64,000 nt of DNA, from NCBI GenBank assembly GCA_030867875.1, contig JAOWCC010000936.1, positions 11,726,095 to 11,790,094 of the forward strand, written 5' to 3'. The position numbers and the translations under genes were made by a program. The notes beneath the pieces are model-generated. The model saw only the letters and a list, made by a program, of their open reading frames with translations. It searched no databases and was not told the DNA's origin. Origin of the DNA: Actinernus sp. WN-2022 (Eukaryota; Cnidaria; Anthozoa; Actiniaria; Actinernidae). Below are positions 20,365 to 30,527 of this stretch, one piece after another; position 1 is the stretch's first letter; every line of letters begins with the position of its first letter.

Positions 20365-20742
20365 GTGACGTATTAAATTTAAAAATATCAAGATCAATCA
20401 CCAAGTTGATCATGCATAAATACAACGAACGTTCATTTGTGATAAACTTGTCATAAAAATAAACAAATAATTCAAGAACGGTTGTGTACAAATTACCCTC
20501 ATATCGATCACATTGACTGCTAGCAAGTCCTTCTATTCTGCTATTTTCTATATAAGTACGGCTAAACATGGCATGACATGGTTCAACATAGAGCAACAAT
20601 AGACCAGTTCGCATTTAGAAACACGTGCAAACATCATTACGCGAAATACAGTGCTTGTATGGGAATCCGATGCCAAATAATTCCCGTAAAATTGAATTTC
20701 TGAAATATTCACTGTCTACAAACCTAGATACCAGGTAAAAGT

Positions 20743-20932
20743 TTAACTGATCAAAATTTGAGGGATGTAGCTGTGTTGGGAAGCGTGCAATCGTGTTTTC
20801 AGTTTTCCATACATTTGTCTGTAAATTTTCACGCGGACCTTGACTCGTTGTTACAGACAAATGTATGGAAAACTACAAACACGATTGCACGTTTCCCAGC
20901 ACAGCTACATCCCTCAAATGTTGATCAGTTAA
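20743..20932. mobile_element. 190-bp hairpin element
   Basis: The left arm TTAACTGATCAAAATTTGAG... and right arm ...CTCAAATGTTGATCAGTTAA are inverted copies of about 78 bp. They include GGATGTAGCTGTG and CAATCGTGTTT/AAACACGATTG. A 32-bp loop separates them at about 20822-20853. Confidence 0.85.
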
Positions 20933-21139
20933 GGTTACCTCAAAACGAAAACGATGGGGAATTGTTTTCGCACAGAAATGTAGGTTTAGTAGTAGTGTCG
21001 TATACCAAAATCTCCGTCCAAATAAATATATTGACGGAGAAATACCAAAAGGAAGTTTTTAACCGGAAGTAAAATGTTATTTTGATTGACAGCAGATCAA
21101 TTAATATACATGCCAAGTGCTCACTCGCTCGTAAGGAAA

Positions 21140-21311
21140 GTGTGGGGAAAGCTAGCGCATAAATTCATAAATTCAGGCGGTAGGGGGTGTTTTTTCGCCC
21201 AGAAAACGGATCGCAGAAGATATTTGTGTGGGGAAAGCTAGCGCATAAATTCATAAATTCAGGCGGTAGGGGGTGTTTTTTCGCCCAGAAAACGGATCGC
21301 AGAAGACGGAT
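21140..21311. repeat. 86-bp tandem duplication
   Basis: Two near-identical 86-bp copies starting GTGTGGGGAAAGCTAGCGCA, differing only at the end (AAGATATTT versus AAGACGGAT). The near identity implies a recent duplication. Confidence 0.95.
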
Positions 21312-22290
21312 ATCGAAGCGGCCGCCATATTGGCCGAATGGGATTGGGACCTGGGATCGAGTGACAAATGGATGGGGGAGGGGGTGGGGGGAAGAAGAAG
21401 AAGCAAGGAAATACCGCTTGCCCGGAAAATATCGATTTCTGAGAAGCTTTTTAAAATCCCGTCCACTAGAGGACGGGAATTTTGATTGGCTGAAAACGTC
21501 ATGTGAAGTAGTTGCCATGTTTACTTGTGAACTAGTTGGATCTATCTATTTTCATGGACTCGAAATAATAATAATAAACTTTATTTAAGTGTCTAAGTTA
21601 TTTAGCTTTGACAAGCTAATTGGGGACACTGTGCTATCTAACATAATCTAACATATCTAATGTACTAACTCGGCCAATTAACTAAAAATATCAAAGTGTA
21701 CAGTAAAAAAGATTAAAAATAGATAAGAATAAAACAAAATCTATATACTTAATTATAAATGCAGACTAAAAATATATATATTGTATAACATACATAAGGT
21801 ATTCCTAAAACAGTCCAGGTATTGCATAATTGATTGATTCATGCCCTGCAAAGGTCACAGCAGTTGCAGTTATTGTCCAACATGCTTTTGATGTCTAGCT
21901 TACGTATGTTAGCCTTACACGTATTAAGGCTTGTTGAGTTCCTGATGTCATTGCTCAACCTTGACCATAACACTGGTCCAAAATACCGTATAATTTGCTT
22001 GCTGTATAATTAACGATATTATATCTAGGTATATTAAAATCACTATTTCTTAGTGAATAACGCGATTGCTTAAAACAAAATATTTCTGCTACGCTACTAG
22101 GTACAAGTTGATTTTTTACTTTGTACATATAGATTGCTGTATCCTGTAGTCTCCTGTTATGTAACGATGGCAGCCGAGCTCGCTTAAGGAGTGTTTCATA
22201 AGAGTCTGTCTTGGTTCTATAAAGTTCTTAACGCACGTTCTTGGATACGCTCTACTTTTCTACCATCTGAAGCCTTAGAGAACTGCCATA

Positions 22291-23250
22291 TTACATGCAG
22301 TAAGTAAGAAACGGAAGAATGGCCGACTTGTAAATCGTTAGTTTGGCTGTGCATGGGATCAAATTGCGCAGGCGCATAAGCGCTCCTACTTTCTTATTAG
22401 CCTTCTTGCACAGCTCGCTAATGTAACTACTAAAATTGATACTCTCGTCGATATATACCCCTAGTAATTTAATATGATTAGTATTATTGATAACCTGACC
22501 ATCTATATGTATATCAAGACTCGTGTACACGTTCCTAGTGTTAATGGTGAATGCTTGAAACTTGTCCGAGTTCGCTAAGAGGTAGTTATCCGTGTACCAT
22601 AACGCTGCTCGTTGACTTTCCTTCTCTAGACTATTGTTCACTATGCTAAAGTCAGTACCCAATGTGTATAGCTGATGGTCGTCAGCATACATTGTCAAGC
22701 TTGCATTTCTCACGTAATAAGCCATGGCGTTCTGGAAATGATTCACAGCAACGGCCCGAATGATGATCACTGAGGACATCCTCTAGTCATTTCCTTCAAC
22801 TCACTAGTTGAATTGCCCAGCTTAACTCTGTTCATGCGATTTTCAAAGAATGATCGCATGAGGTTGAGAGAGGCTGGAGCAAATCCATACGATTTGAGCT
22901 TTGAGTGACTGAGACAATCGAAGCCCTTGCTCATGTCAGTAGAGAACTCAAGTTAATACAGTCATTGAAGAGCCTAGTAAGGGACGGGGCAATCCCACTT
23001 GCCACCATCAGTTTTCAATAGTTTGGGCGGTGCACGCGGATTCCAGCCACAAGCCTTCCTAGGATTAAGTTGTCAACAGCGCTTTCTACTTCGCTCTGAC
23101 TAACTTTCGTGAACTCGAAACTAGGGCCGGCATAGGTTTCCCGTATTGCCTTGACACTACTGTGATCTCTTTCTGTGAGGTTGATAACGTGATCGCCCCC
23201 AATACTGGAAGCAGCAGTAGTGAAGTAATTGGCAAGTAGTTCAGCTACTT
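22291..23250 (-). pseudogene. LINE reverse transcriptase relic
   Basis: Read 5' to 3' on the minus strand: an upstream region with SVKAIRETYAG and FEFTKVSQSEVESAVDNL (23272-23015). After a gap, which implies loss of the first RT motifs, it continues DMSKGFDCLSHSKLKSYGFA and MRSFFENRMNRVKLGN. A CPQ motif is followed by a stop, then MAYYVRNASLTMYADDHQLY with the catalytic YADD. It ends with KLLGVYIDESINFSSYI and KKVGALMRLRNLIP. The enzyme copies element RNA at the target nick. The missing motifs and stops make it inactive. Confidence 0.8.
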
Positions 23251-23265
23251 CAGGTTGATTACTCG

Positions 23266-24483
23266 TTACCATACTTTGTCACTGATAAATGACTTGAACG
23301 TTTTGTAAAACGCAGATGGCTTACTGTGCAGTTCCTCCGACTTCTTGCGCCAGTATATGCAGATAGCCTTTCTCCGTTCTTTGCTGGCTATATTCCGGTA
23401 CTTCTTTTTGAACTCAAAGTTCCCCTGTGTACGATCCTTTGCGAATAGGACAGCATACTTAATTTTGTTCCTTATCGCTTTCTTCCATTCCATTATCATG
23501 TACGGTAAATCTTTCTCGCGAACCTCTTTTCTCTTCATCGGAGCATGCTCGTTGACTATGCTCTCGAACAGGCCATTCCAATAATCATACTTGTCGTCGA
23601 TGTCACTGAAAATATCGGCCACGTGCCACGGAGCGTCCAAGAGATCCTGATTCAGGTCTTTATAATCAGTGTTTCTCCCGCTCCTAAATGTGATAATTTT
23701 AGATCTATGCTTGCGTACTTTCTCCGTCATTACTCCGTACACTAGGCAATGATCAGTTTTCAGTTTCTTTATTTTTTCCACTCTATGTACTACATGGATA
23801 ATTACAAGTTAAAGAGTATGATAGACATTTAGGAGGAGGATACATAAAATACAGTATTAAATATGGTAGTAACAGGGGGAGAGTGTGCAGTGGTTAAAGG
23901 AGCCGAAGCTTTCGAGTTAACCACTGCCACAGAACAACGTAAAAGACAGGTTTCAGGTATATAGAACTGCGGTTGACTTAATCACTAATTTGTGGGTCAT
24001 AGATACCGCATTTTCTGAACAGTTAAGGTGTAGTTGTCAGTATAACGTCCAGAAGTGTTCGAGAGTTCGGTGTAATTCTCGTGGGCTCGGAGATCACACA
24101 CTGCAGGTTGTTTACTTCCTCCATATCGATAAGTATCTTTCCTTCGCGCTCATTAGGCCTAAGCCTGTCCATATTTAAATCACCAGCCAAACCAACAGAT
24201 TGTTTCTTGAGTGACGCCCACATAGCAATGTCGTTGATTTCCAGCTCTACTAGCTCAAGGTATTTATGGCACCGGTTGTTTCCCTTGCCTGACTGATTAG
24301 GAGATCTGTATACGGCGAGAAATATTCTCTCTCTCCTCAGTTCCAACCTTGGCCACAACAGCAATTGCCTCAAGCGTCTTATAGGACTTCGCTAAGGCTA
24401 TATTGCGCGATGGTATAGCAGAGGAAAAATACACAATCAGTCTCCCTCCACCTTTGACCCTGTCCTTACGATACATATGGTAC
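23266..24483 (-). pseudogene. LINE APE endonuclease and linker relic
   Basis: The minus-strand reading begins QFILNGYHMYRKDRVKGGG and goes on LIVYFSSAIPS. It then carries RIFLAVYRSPNQSGKG, the catalytic GDLNMD, QCVISEPTRITPNSRT and LLDVILTTTP. The final catalytic SDH block (PQISD/DHCLVYGVM) is split by inserted DNA at 23760-23982. The linker after it (23700-23266) is open and basic. The protein would nick target DNA for target-primed reverse transcription. Confidence 0.8.
23760..23982 (+). mobile_element. ~220-bp insertion in the endonuclease; possible SINE
   Basis: The insertion is bounded by the broken SDH codons of the LINE endonuclease. Within it GCAGTGGTTAA and TTAACCACTGC flank a short apex (about 23890-23931). 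Read on the + strand, TGCAGTGGTTAAAGG is faintly A-box-like and CAGGTTTCAGGTAT faintly B-box-like, 50 bp apart. A tRNA-derived SINE is possible but weak. Confidence 0.4.
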
Positions 24484-24587
24484 CCGTTAAGAATAAACTG
24501 GCTATTTGGATACGAGGGCTATTAATGCTTTATTCAGTGTTTTCAGTTCGTCGAACTTGTTTTGTATGCTTTTATGTTAAGATGAAT

Positions 24588-24645
24588 AGTATTATATTAT
24601 TCCTGCCATTATTGTTAGTTGTATTAAGATATGGGATAACACTCC
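24588..24645. repeat. 58-bp direct repeat, copy 1
   Basis: Nearly identical to 24998-25055. It runs from AGTATTATATTATTCCTGCC to ATGGGATAACACTCC. The ends AGTGTTAT/ATAACACT are mutually inverted in copy 2. Confidence 0.9.
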
Positions 24646-24849
24646 GGTGTAGCAAGAGCGACGCGGAGTGTCGTTTGTGTGGCGTCAGTTTATTTATTTA
24701 TTTTTATTTCCCGAGTTCTCGTGTATATACCGATCGTGTCTGTATCTCGGCCCAACATGTGGCCAGGAGCCCACACAGAAACAAAAAACGAACGCCTAGG
24801 ATGTCGACTGGTCACCGAACACAGATGAATCGGGCGGGACGGGCGGGCT

Positions 24850-24994
24850 GCGAAACTGTTTTCTATTACCTTTATTGCGCAACGAACTACTCCAAGCCAG
24901 GTGTGGCTTATATACACCTTCTTGGCCAATTAAAGGGTGGCTTATACGTTAACAATACCTTGCATGCATAATATATATTATTCAAATGACTTTG
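24850..24994. repeat. ~145-bp direct repeat, left copy
   Basis: About 95% identical to 28471-28617. It starts TGCGAAACTGTTTTCTATTA and ends CATAATATATATTATTCAAA. It brackets a decayed retroelement. A 16-bp segment next to it (24811-24826, GTCACCGAACACAGAT) is present inverted beside the right copy (28434-28449). Confidence 0.9.
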
Positions 24995-24997
24995 TAT

Positions 24998-25055
24998 AGT
25001 GTTATATTATTCCTGCCGCTATTGTTAGTTGTATTAAGATATGGGATAACACTCC
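24998..25055. repeat. 58-bp direct repeat, copy 2
   Basis: Copy of 24588-24645, lying immediately after the left 145-bp terminal repeat of the retroelement. Confidence 0.9.
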
Positions 25056-25194
25056 CGTTTCGATGGCTTTCCCATGCGTGTTCTGTTTCATAATCCTAAT
25101 TACACCTCCAAAACTCCCCCTACTCTCCCAAACCTTATCTCCTCCCCCGTTCACGCCCTAAACCAGTTTTACCAGTTTTATGTATATAGGTCAT

Positions 25195-25910
25195 GTTCAA
25201 TTCTATTTACTTAACCAAAGTGAAAAGTATACTATGTGTGATGCCTTACATACGTCTGGACATCCCTCAATTTGTCCAAGGAAAACTGACAATCCTTCAT
25301 CCAAGCATCGAGGAAACGCGCATCTAGACATAAAACGGGGCTAACATAAACGGGTAGAACCGTATAAGGCGGTTCCGTGGTACCTACTTTACCCAGACCC
25401 TATTATTCTTTCCACGATTGTGTCCGAGATCATTCTGTGAAGTTTTACAGTTTTGCAAATCGTGGGAGTGAAAACAATGTTTTGCTGTGTTCCCCTTTTT
25501 TGCATCCTTGACAATGGGTAGCAAATTCCTTTAGTTCTATCCCTTCCTGTACCATCTAAGAATCTTATTCCTGTACTGATGATCCATAAATACGTACTCC
25601 CAAATCTTGACATGTTTGTGTATTTCCCCGGCCATAAACGATTGTGGATCTCGAAAACCCCGCAAATTGAGTAGTGGGGGCTCCGGATCCTCTAACACTT
25701 CACATATATGCTCCTGCGAAAAAAACTGTTTCCTGACTGAGACTGCCGTCCATCCTTACTCATCGAAGTTGTTTCTGTTGACGCTCCTGTCGAGCGTGTA
25801 CTGGAACGAACCGAAGCTTCACTTCCCAGGGGGGGAACTCTGCTATACCGGCCTCTTGATAATTTCGCCTTCTTAGGAGGGTTCCGTGGAATATGATAAA
25901 AGCGCAATTA
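25195..25910 (-). pseudogene. Reverse transcriptase N-terminal region of a DIRS-like retroelement
   Basis: The minus-strand reading runs MRFYHIPRNPPKKAKLSRGR through a Ser/Thr-rich linker. It then gives EDPEPPLLNLRGFRDPQSFM, AGEIHKHVKIWEYVFMDHQY and, after frame changes, GIELKEFATHCQG, MISDTIVERIIGSG and finally CLDARFLDAWMKDCQFSLDK. This order matches the start of the RT domain in cnidarian tyrosine-recombinase (DIRS-type) retroelements as I remember them: 'H...W......IL.W...GV', then the DAR-LN palm entry. The palm is cut off at about 25190, before the catalytic aspartates. Gypsy-type is the alternative. Confidence 0.5.
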
Positions 25911-26800
25911 TAGAACCCGCACTACACTAGCAGTCAGGAAACAGCTGCCCTCACCTCCGGAAACGGATAGTACACGTACACTCGATGAGACGATGTGCCC
26001 GTGCGGGTAGCTGCTCCTAACCGAGATACTGAACTTTATTTACTACACCAAAAAAATACAAATAACTGCCATTGAATGCTCCGTCTTATATATAGCACCA
26101 GGAGTATTGACCACTTTGTAAAATGGCTAGGATACCCTGAGAAATATAACAGTTGGGTATCTAGTAATATCTCCTGATAGCACTTTAAATATATTTCAAA
26201 AACTCATGAATAATTAATGAGCATGTTGTCCATTCAGATGAAGCAAATCACTCACGTGCATGCTCCTTTATACCAGATAAAATCGCATCATTCTAAAAAG
26301 CCCGGGGAGGGCTTGGATTTCGGTACAAAGGTATTACAAAAGAATGCAAATTAGGATGAAGACTATATATTTTGCATGGCGTTGTGAATACTAAGGTTCA
26401 ATGGTTCATTAAGTAACCATTCCCTTGAGATGTGCGACACTGTTGTTCGTGTTTTAAACAGTACTTTAATCACTTATCTTATTTCCATTTATTTCACTAG
26501 TACATAAACACTTCCAATACAGTCAAAACAATATAATACAAGTTTCCTAAATCAAGCACGTGGCTCGTCCCGTTGGGGGCGTTTGGCATCAGGGTGGTCC
26601 AGTTAGCCCAGATTTCTTTTTTTTAAGCACCTATACTGCGTATGGCCCAATTGATTGCAATAATAACAACGTCTGTCTCAAATCCTGTTGCAATTGTCTT
26701 TGGCCAAACCGTTGCACTGCGCGGCTGGAGGCAGCATATAACAACTCACCCAACTGGCGGCTTCCAAGTACTCTGTCTAACTAGAGGCCCTTGTCTACTT

Positions 26801-27126
26801 TTACCATGATATCTTGCACGTTTTCCTGATCATTATATCCCCAATAAGGGCTGAAATGTATTTCTTAAACTGCTCTGGAGGTACCGATATCTTGTGGTTC
26901 AATGCGCTGTAGATCGCTTGAAAATGCGCAAAATTCTTGTGATTTTCATTAGCTGATGCTGCCTTCAAGTCCATCAGGAGGTCCAAAGCTACGTCTTTAT
27001 TAAAGTCGTGACCCGTGTTGTTCAGCAGTCTTCCGAGATGGGTCAAGATCGCATCTACTGATTGACGATTTTTGCTTGCCTCCAACTGTGCGATCATTTC
27101 CTTTATTAACGTCAGGGGTCGTACAG
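26801..27126 (-). CDS. Unrecognised helical ORF, exon-like
   Basis: An open minus-strand frame of about 100 codons: MIAQLEASKNRQSVDAILTH, then NNTGHDFNKDVALDLLMDLK and VPPEQFKKYISALIGDIMIR. Composition is protein-like and helical. It can be read as an exon: an acceptor-like CTAGGCAG before 27126 and a donor GTAAAAGT after 26805, although the polypyrimidine tract is weak. It lies inside the DIRS-like element, so it is either element protein or captured host sequence. No family is recognised. Confidence 0.3.
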
Positions 27127-27192
27127 CTGCCTAGACATATTTTAGCATTTATCTTCCCTAGAATCAGACCTGAAGTCACCTTCTATGGCCGT

Positions 27193-27645
27193 CCTCTCTG
27201 AATAAAAGGCCCGAAGCCACATAGAGGCGTCTAGAATAAAACTCTCTACACGGGTCCTAAACCCACCAGAGTTCAGCTCTTTTCCTCTCTGAATAAAGGC
27301 CCGAAGCCACATAGAGGCGTCTAGAATAAAACTATCTACACGGGTCCGAAATCCAAACAGAGTTCAGCTCCTGTCCTCTCTGAATAAAAGGCCCGAAGCC
27401 ACAGAGGCGCATAGAATAAGGACTCTCTATACACGGATCCGAAACCCAAACAGAGTTCAACTCCTGTCCTCTCTGAATAAAGGCCCGAAGCCACATGGAA
27501 TAAAACGCAAACTCTCTACACGGGTCCGAAACCCAAACAGAGTTCAACTCCTGTCCTCTCTGAATAAAAGCCCGAAGCCACATAGAGGCGTCTAGAATAT
27601 AACAATAAACTATCCCCACTGGTCCAAAGTCCAACAAACTTTTTA
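27193..27645. repeat. ~90-bp tandem repeat, five units
   Basis: Units start CCTCTCTGAATAAAAGGCCC at 27193, 27284, 27375, 27468 and 27555, and include GAAGCCACATAGAGGCG and CACGGGTCCGAAACCCAAAC. A sixth, badly decayed unit trails to about 27710. The minus-strand frame over it is incidental. Confidence 0.92.
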
Positions 27646-28205
27646 GCGCTTATTATCTACTGAAATAAAAGCTCGAAACCACCTCTCTACCCAAAAAATC
27701 CAAAATAAAAACAATATACTGCTATGGCGAAGTGTCTCCATACCGCTAAGAATAAATATATATATAACTTACTGTTTTGAAATTCCAAAACTGTATATTC
27801 CGAAACAAAAATACCCGAACAAGAAAAGATAAATACCGGCACCAAACCTTGTAAAGATATCTTGGCCGCGTGGCATGAAATCCTGCATGAAACACACTAG
27901 GGACCGATCCCGAGAAACGGAGCGGAACCATGCCAAGTAGTTATGAATAATAAGTTACTCCATCGAAAGTCAACGTGTTTTACAAGCGCAAATATTTATC
28001 ACAAATCTTAAAACGTCTGCGTCTTATAACCTATATAGGTTATTGGGTAAAATGATGCCCTATAAAAGTACTGCATATCCCACAAACTGACGGCAAAATA
28101 GGATATTGAGGGTAGAATCTACAAATTTATACGTGTCAAAAAACTCTAGGCTTATAAATATTGAAGAAACGAAAGTATGCCGGGAATATACTGACAGTTA
28201 GCGTC

Positions 28206-28460
28206 CTAGCTATTAAACCGAAGTGAACAAAAAACACCCACGTCAACCGCTACTTGCCGAGGCGCTGCAATATCTGGTTCGGCGGCCCTGGATTCTTCAT
28301 TCGGAATGGCTGGCGGTGGAGCAAATGGAATTGGTGCAGCTAACGCTGGAGCGGCCGGGCCAACCTGATTCACTGCTTTCTGTACTGCTTTCGTTGTCGG
28401 TGGTGCAATGTCTTGGTCAGCCATTCTCTGACAATCTGTGTTCGGTGACTCGTTTGGCAC
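28206..28460 (-). CDS. Pro/Ala-rich ORF next to the right terminal repeat
   Basis: An 84-codon minus-strand frame with its ATG 10 bp inside the right 147-bp repeat: MPNESPNTDCQRMADQDIAP, then a Pro/Ala-rich middle (PAAPALAAPIPFAPPPAIPN). Its position directly after the terminal repeat, in the same orientation as the RT relic, fits the start of a gag-like ORF of the bracketed retroelement. No zinc knuckle is visible. Inferred from position only. Confidence 0.35.
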   Translation of the reverse strand: MPNESPNTDCQRMADQDIAPPTTKAVQKAVNQVGPAAPALAAPIPFAPPPAIPNEESRAAEPDIAAPRQVAVDVGVFCSLRFNS

Positions 28461-28470
28461 AATTCTGTTC

Positions 28471-28617
28471 TGCGAAACTGTTTTCTATTACCTTTCTTGC
28501 GCAACGAACTACTCCAAGCCAGGTGTGGCTTATATACACGGTCTCGGCCAATCAGAGGGTGGCTTATACGTTAACAATACCTTGCATGCATAATATATAT
28601 TATTCAAATGATTTTGA
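28471..28617. repeat. ~147-bp direct repeat, right copy
   Basis: Partner of 24850-24994. Together they delimit about 3.8 kb containing the minus-strand gag-like ORF, the 90-bp array, the helical ORF and the RT relic. Confidence 0.9.
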
Positions 28618-28727
28618 ATAATAAGCGCTTCGCTTGAGTTGGCTTTCCTTTCATCAACAATCGATCTCTTCAGGGAATTTAAAGATTCCTCATTTGCATA
28701 CCCGCCATTATCAGCTTCGGTGTTTAT

Positions 28728-29000
28728 TTACAGCAGAACCGACGAATTGTGAGCTCCATGATCCAGTTCATCAACAAAATCAAAGCCCAGCGTAGTATTG
28801 AATGGGAAAGAGCACAGCGAACAAGTCCAATCCAAGTATAAATTATCCAGGTAGTACTTGAAGGTATCTTTCGACATATCAAGACACTTCACAAGTGACC
28901 AATAATTGCAAACGGAACAAAGAATAGCATCCTGACCGCCTCGAACTCTCTTATTACACTCCTTACAATGATATTTGGGAACTCGCTTACCAGCGGGCAA
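28728..29000 (-). pseudogene. PHD-type zinc finger ORF of LINE type
   Basis: A 90-codon minus-strand frame: KYHCKECNKRVRGGQDAILC, SVCNYWSLVKCLDMSKDTF, then YLDWTCSLCSFPFN. Spacing C-x2-C, C-x2-C, W plus one Cys, then W-x-C-x2-C is that of a PHD finger, with the usual His replaced (LVKC). Cnidarian and sea-urchin CR1-like LINEs carry such a finger in front of the endonuclease, and the PF..T..F tail fits. It is probably the 5' part of a truncated LINE; a host PHD exon is less likely because no splice sites border it. Confidence 0.55.
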
Positions 29001-29279
29001 CTCGTCTGAGTTGGAAAAAGCTCGTTACTTTGGTCGAGTGCGGAATTCTTGTAGCCAAATACCTTTTGCCGCGTCCATGCGTTCGACCGATAGCATCATT
29101 CGGCACATCTCCGTAATGGTAGACCGTACTAAGCGTCTCGAAATGTTCTTTACCAGTACTATTACATTTCGGCTGATTGTAGAGGACCAGGCAGGCACAG
29201 ATACTTAGAAAAAGCTAACAAGTTTAGCGAGCTTGGTTTCGAACGCAACACGATTCTGCAAAACAATTTCGTTAGCTTC

Positions 29280-29560
29280 AAATAGATGTCGATTGCTCAG
29301 AAGGCTGTCCTGTTTAAGCTGCTGTGTTCCTTTGGCCATCAGGGATGTTTTTAATGGAGATTTCCGTACAGTATTGCAAGTATAGTGGAGCGCGCTTGAT
29401 GCTAGAGTGGTTCGAACTATCGGCATTCATGGAATGCAAATTTACTTTTACATCAAAAAAGTTCGTCGATTGGTCATAAGACTATGTTCTTTGTACTTCT
29501 GTGGTTTGTTTGGCATCAGAAAGTATTTTAAACCTACTTTTCTTGCAGTGTTTTCACAGG
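29280..29560. repeat. Diverged repeat units (copies 1-2 of a dispersed family)
   Basis: Two related blocks, at 29284 and 29460, share GTCGATTG(G/C)TCA.AAG, a TTTGGC(A/C)ATCAG block and TCGTACAGT/CCGTACAGT with the units at 35446, 35659 and 35878. Identity is about 65-70% by eye. The minus-strand frame 29205-29426 overlaps one copy and is not credible as a gene. Confidence 0.5.
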
Positions 29561-30085
29561 TAGCCTAAACTTACGATTTGTATGAGCGATTACAAAGAAT
29601 GTATGAAAATTTCACTATTATCGCTGAAGTACTCTTACCTCTAATAAAATGTTTCAATAGCCTTCGCTTTCCCTTGTAGTCATTACGGTTCATGTCCATG
29701 GAGATTCCTTGGCCGCTTAACCTTGATTTAGGGTGGTTTTTCCCTCTTAGAAGAAGTTAAAGGTAAGAGTCCTTGAACTCGGCTGACTCCACTCAACCTG
29801 TCATAAATCGAATAATTTCAAAATCACAGCGATTTCACCACTGGATAAGAGTTCTCCAATAAATTTTCTAAATGTTCAATCCTTAAATAACCAATTACTT
29901 CAAAATTATCAGCCACACATCGCCAAGTTTGTGTGCTTAGATTCAAAAAGATACTCGGCATTCCGATCCTGTTTGCCAATTCTAGTCTCAGAGGGGAGGG
30001 CTAGCTATCAACAATTCGGAATCCAGCCTACCTCCTACACAACGAAACTATTGTATTCGATTGGTCCGAATAGTTACTTAGAATA

Positions 30086-30478
30086 AAGAAAGAAAGTAAG
30101 AAAGAAATTAAGTAAGAAAGAAAGAAAGAAAGAAAGAAAGTAAGAAAGCAAGAAAGCAAGAAAGCAAGAAAGCAAGAAAGCAAGAAAGCAAGAAAGCAAG
30201 AAAGCAAGAAAGCAAGAAAGCAAGAAAGCAAGAAAGCAAGAAAGCAAGAAAGCAAGAAAGCAAGAAAGCAAGAAAGCAAGAAAGCAAGAAAGCAAGAAAG
30301 CAAGAAAGCAAGAAAGCAAGAAAGCAAGAAAGCAAGAAAGCAAGAAAGCAAGAAAGCAAGAAAGCAAGAAAGCAAGAAAGCAAGAAAGCAAGAAAGCAAG
30401 AAAGCAAGAAAGCAAGAAAGCAAGAAAGCAAGAAAGCAAGAAAGCAAGAAAGCAAGAAAGCAAGAAAGCAAGAAAGCA
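30086..30478. repeat. 8-bp microsatellite (AAGAAAGC)n
   Basis: About 43 uninterrupted copies of AAGAAAGC, preceded by 50 bp of imperfect GAAA/GTAA repeats. The minus-strand frames of repeating Leu-Ser-Cys-Phe-Leu-Ala are by-products, since 8-bp units give 24-bp coding periods in all frames. Purine-only on one strand, so triplex-prone. Confidence 0.98.
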
Positions 30479-30527
30479 AAGGATTTAGAGGATTTAGAGG
30501 ATTTAGAGGATTTAGAGGATTTAGAGG
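30479..30527. repeat. 9-bp repeat (GGATTTAGA)5
   Basis: Five exact copies abutting the 8-bp microsatellite. Confidence 0.95.

Larger units (their letters stand above)
21560..24483 (-). mobile_element. Decayed minus-strand non-LTR retrotransposon (LINE)
   Basis: In minus orientation: an APE-type endonuclease from 24483, a linker to about 23270, an RT with part of the palm missing (23250-22290), a long 3' UTR and a terminal AATAATAATAAACTTTATTT-type tail at about 21565-21590. Multiple frameshifts, a deletion in the RT and a 220-bp insertion in the endonuclease show it is dead. Motif order and the 'GCPQGSSFGPLL...YADD' RT style fit the CR1/L2/Rex-like group. The clade is uncertain. Confidence 0.8.

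Noticed and set aside
23880..23960. tRNA gene around GCAGTGGTTAAAGG
   Set aside because: No cloverleaf with acceptor and anticodon stems could be drawn; at most a SINE-like box pair.
24840..28620. Ordinary LTR retrotransposon bounded by LTRs
   Set aside because: No TG...CA ends, primer-binding site or polypurine tract was seen, and the RT start looks DIRS-like; kept as a DIRS-like hypothesis instead.
30028..30479. Three minus-strand ORFs of repeating LLSCFLAF that look like membrane proteins
   Set aside because: Microsatellite translation in all three frames.
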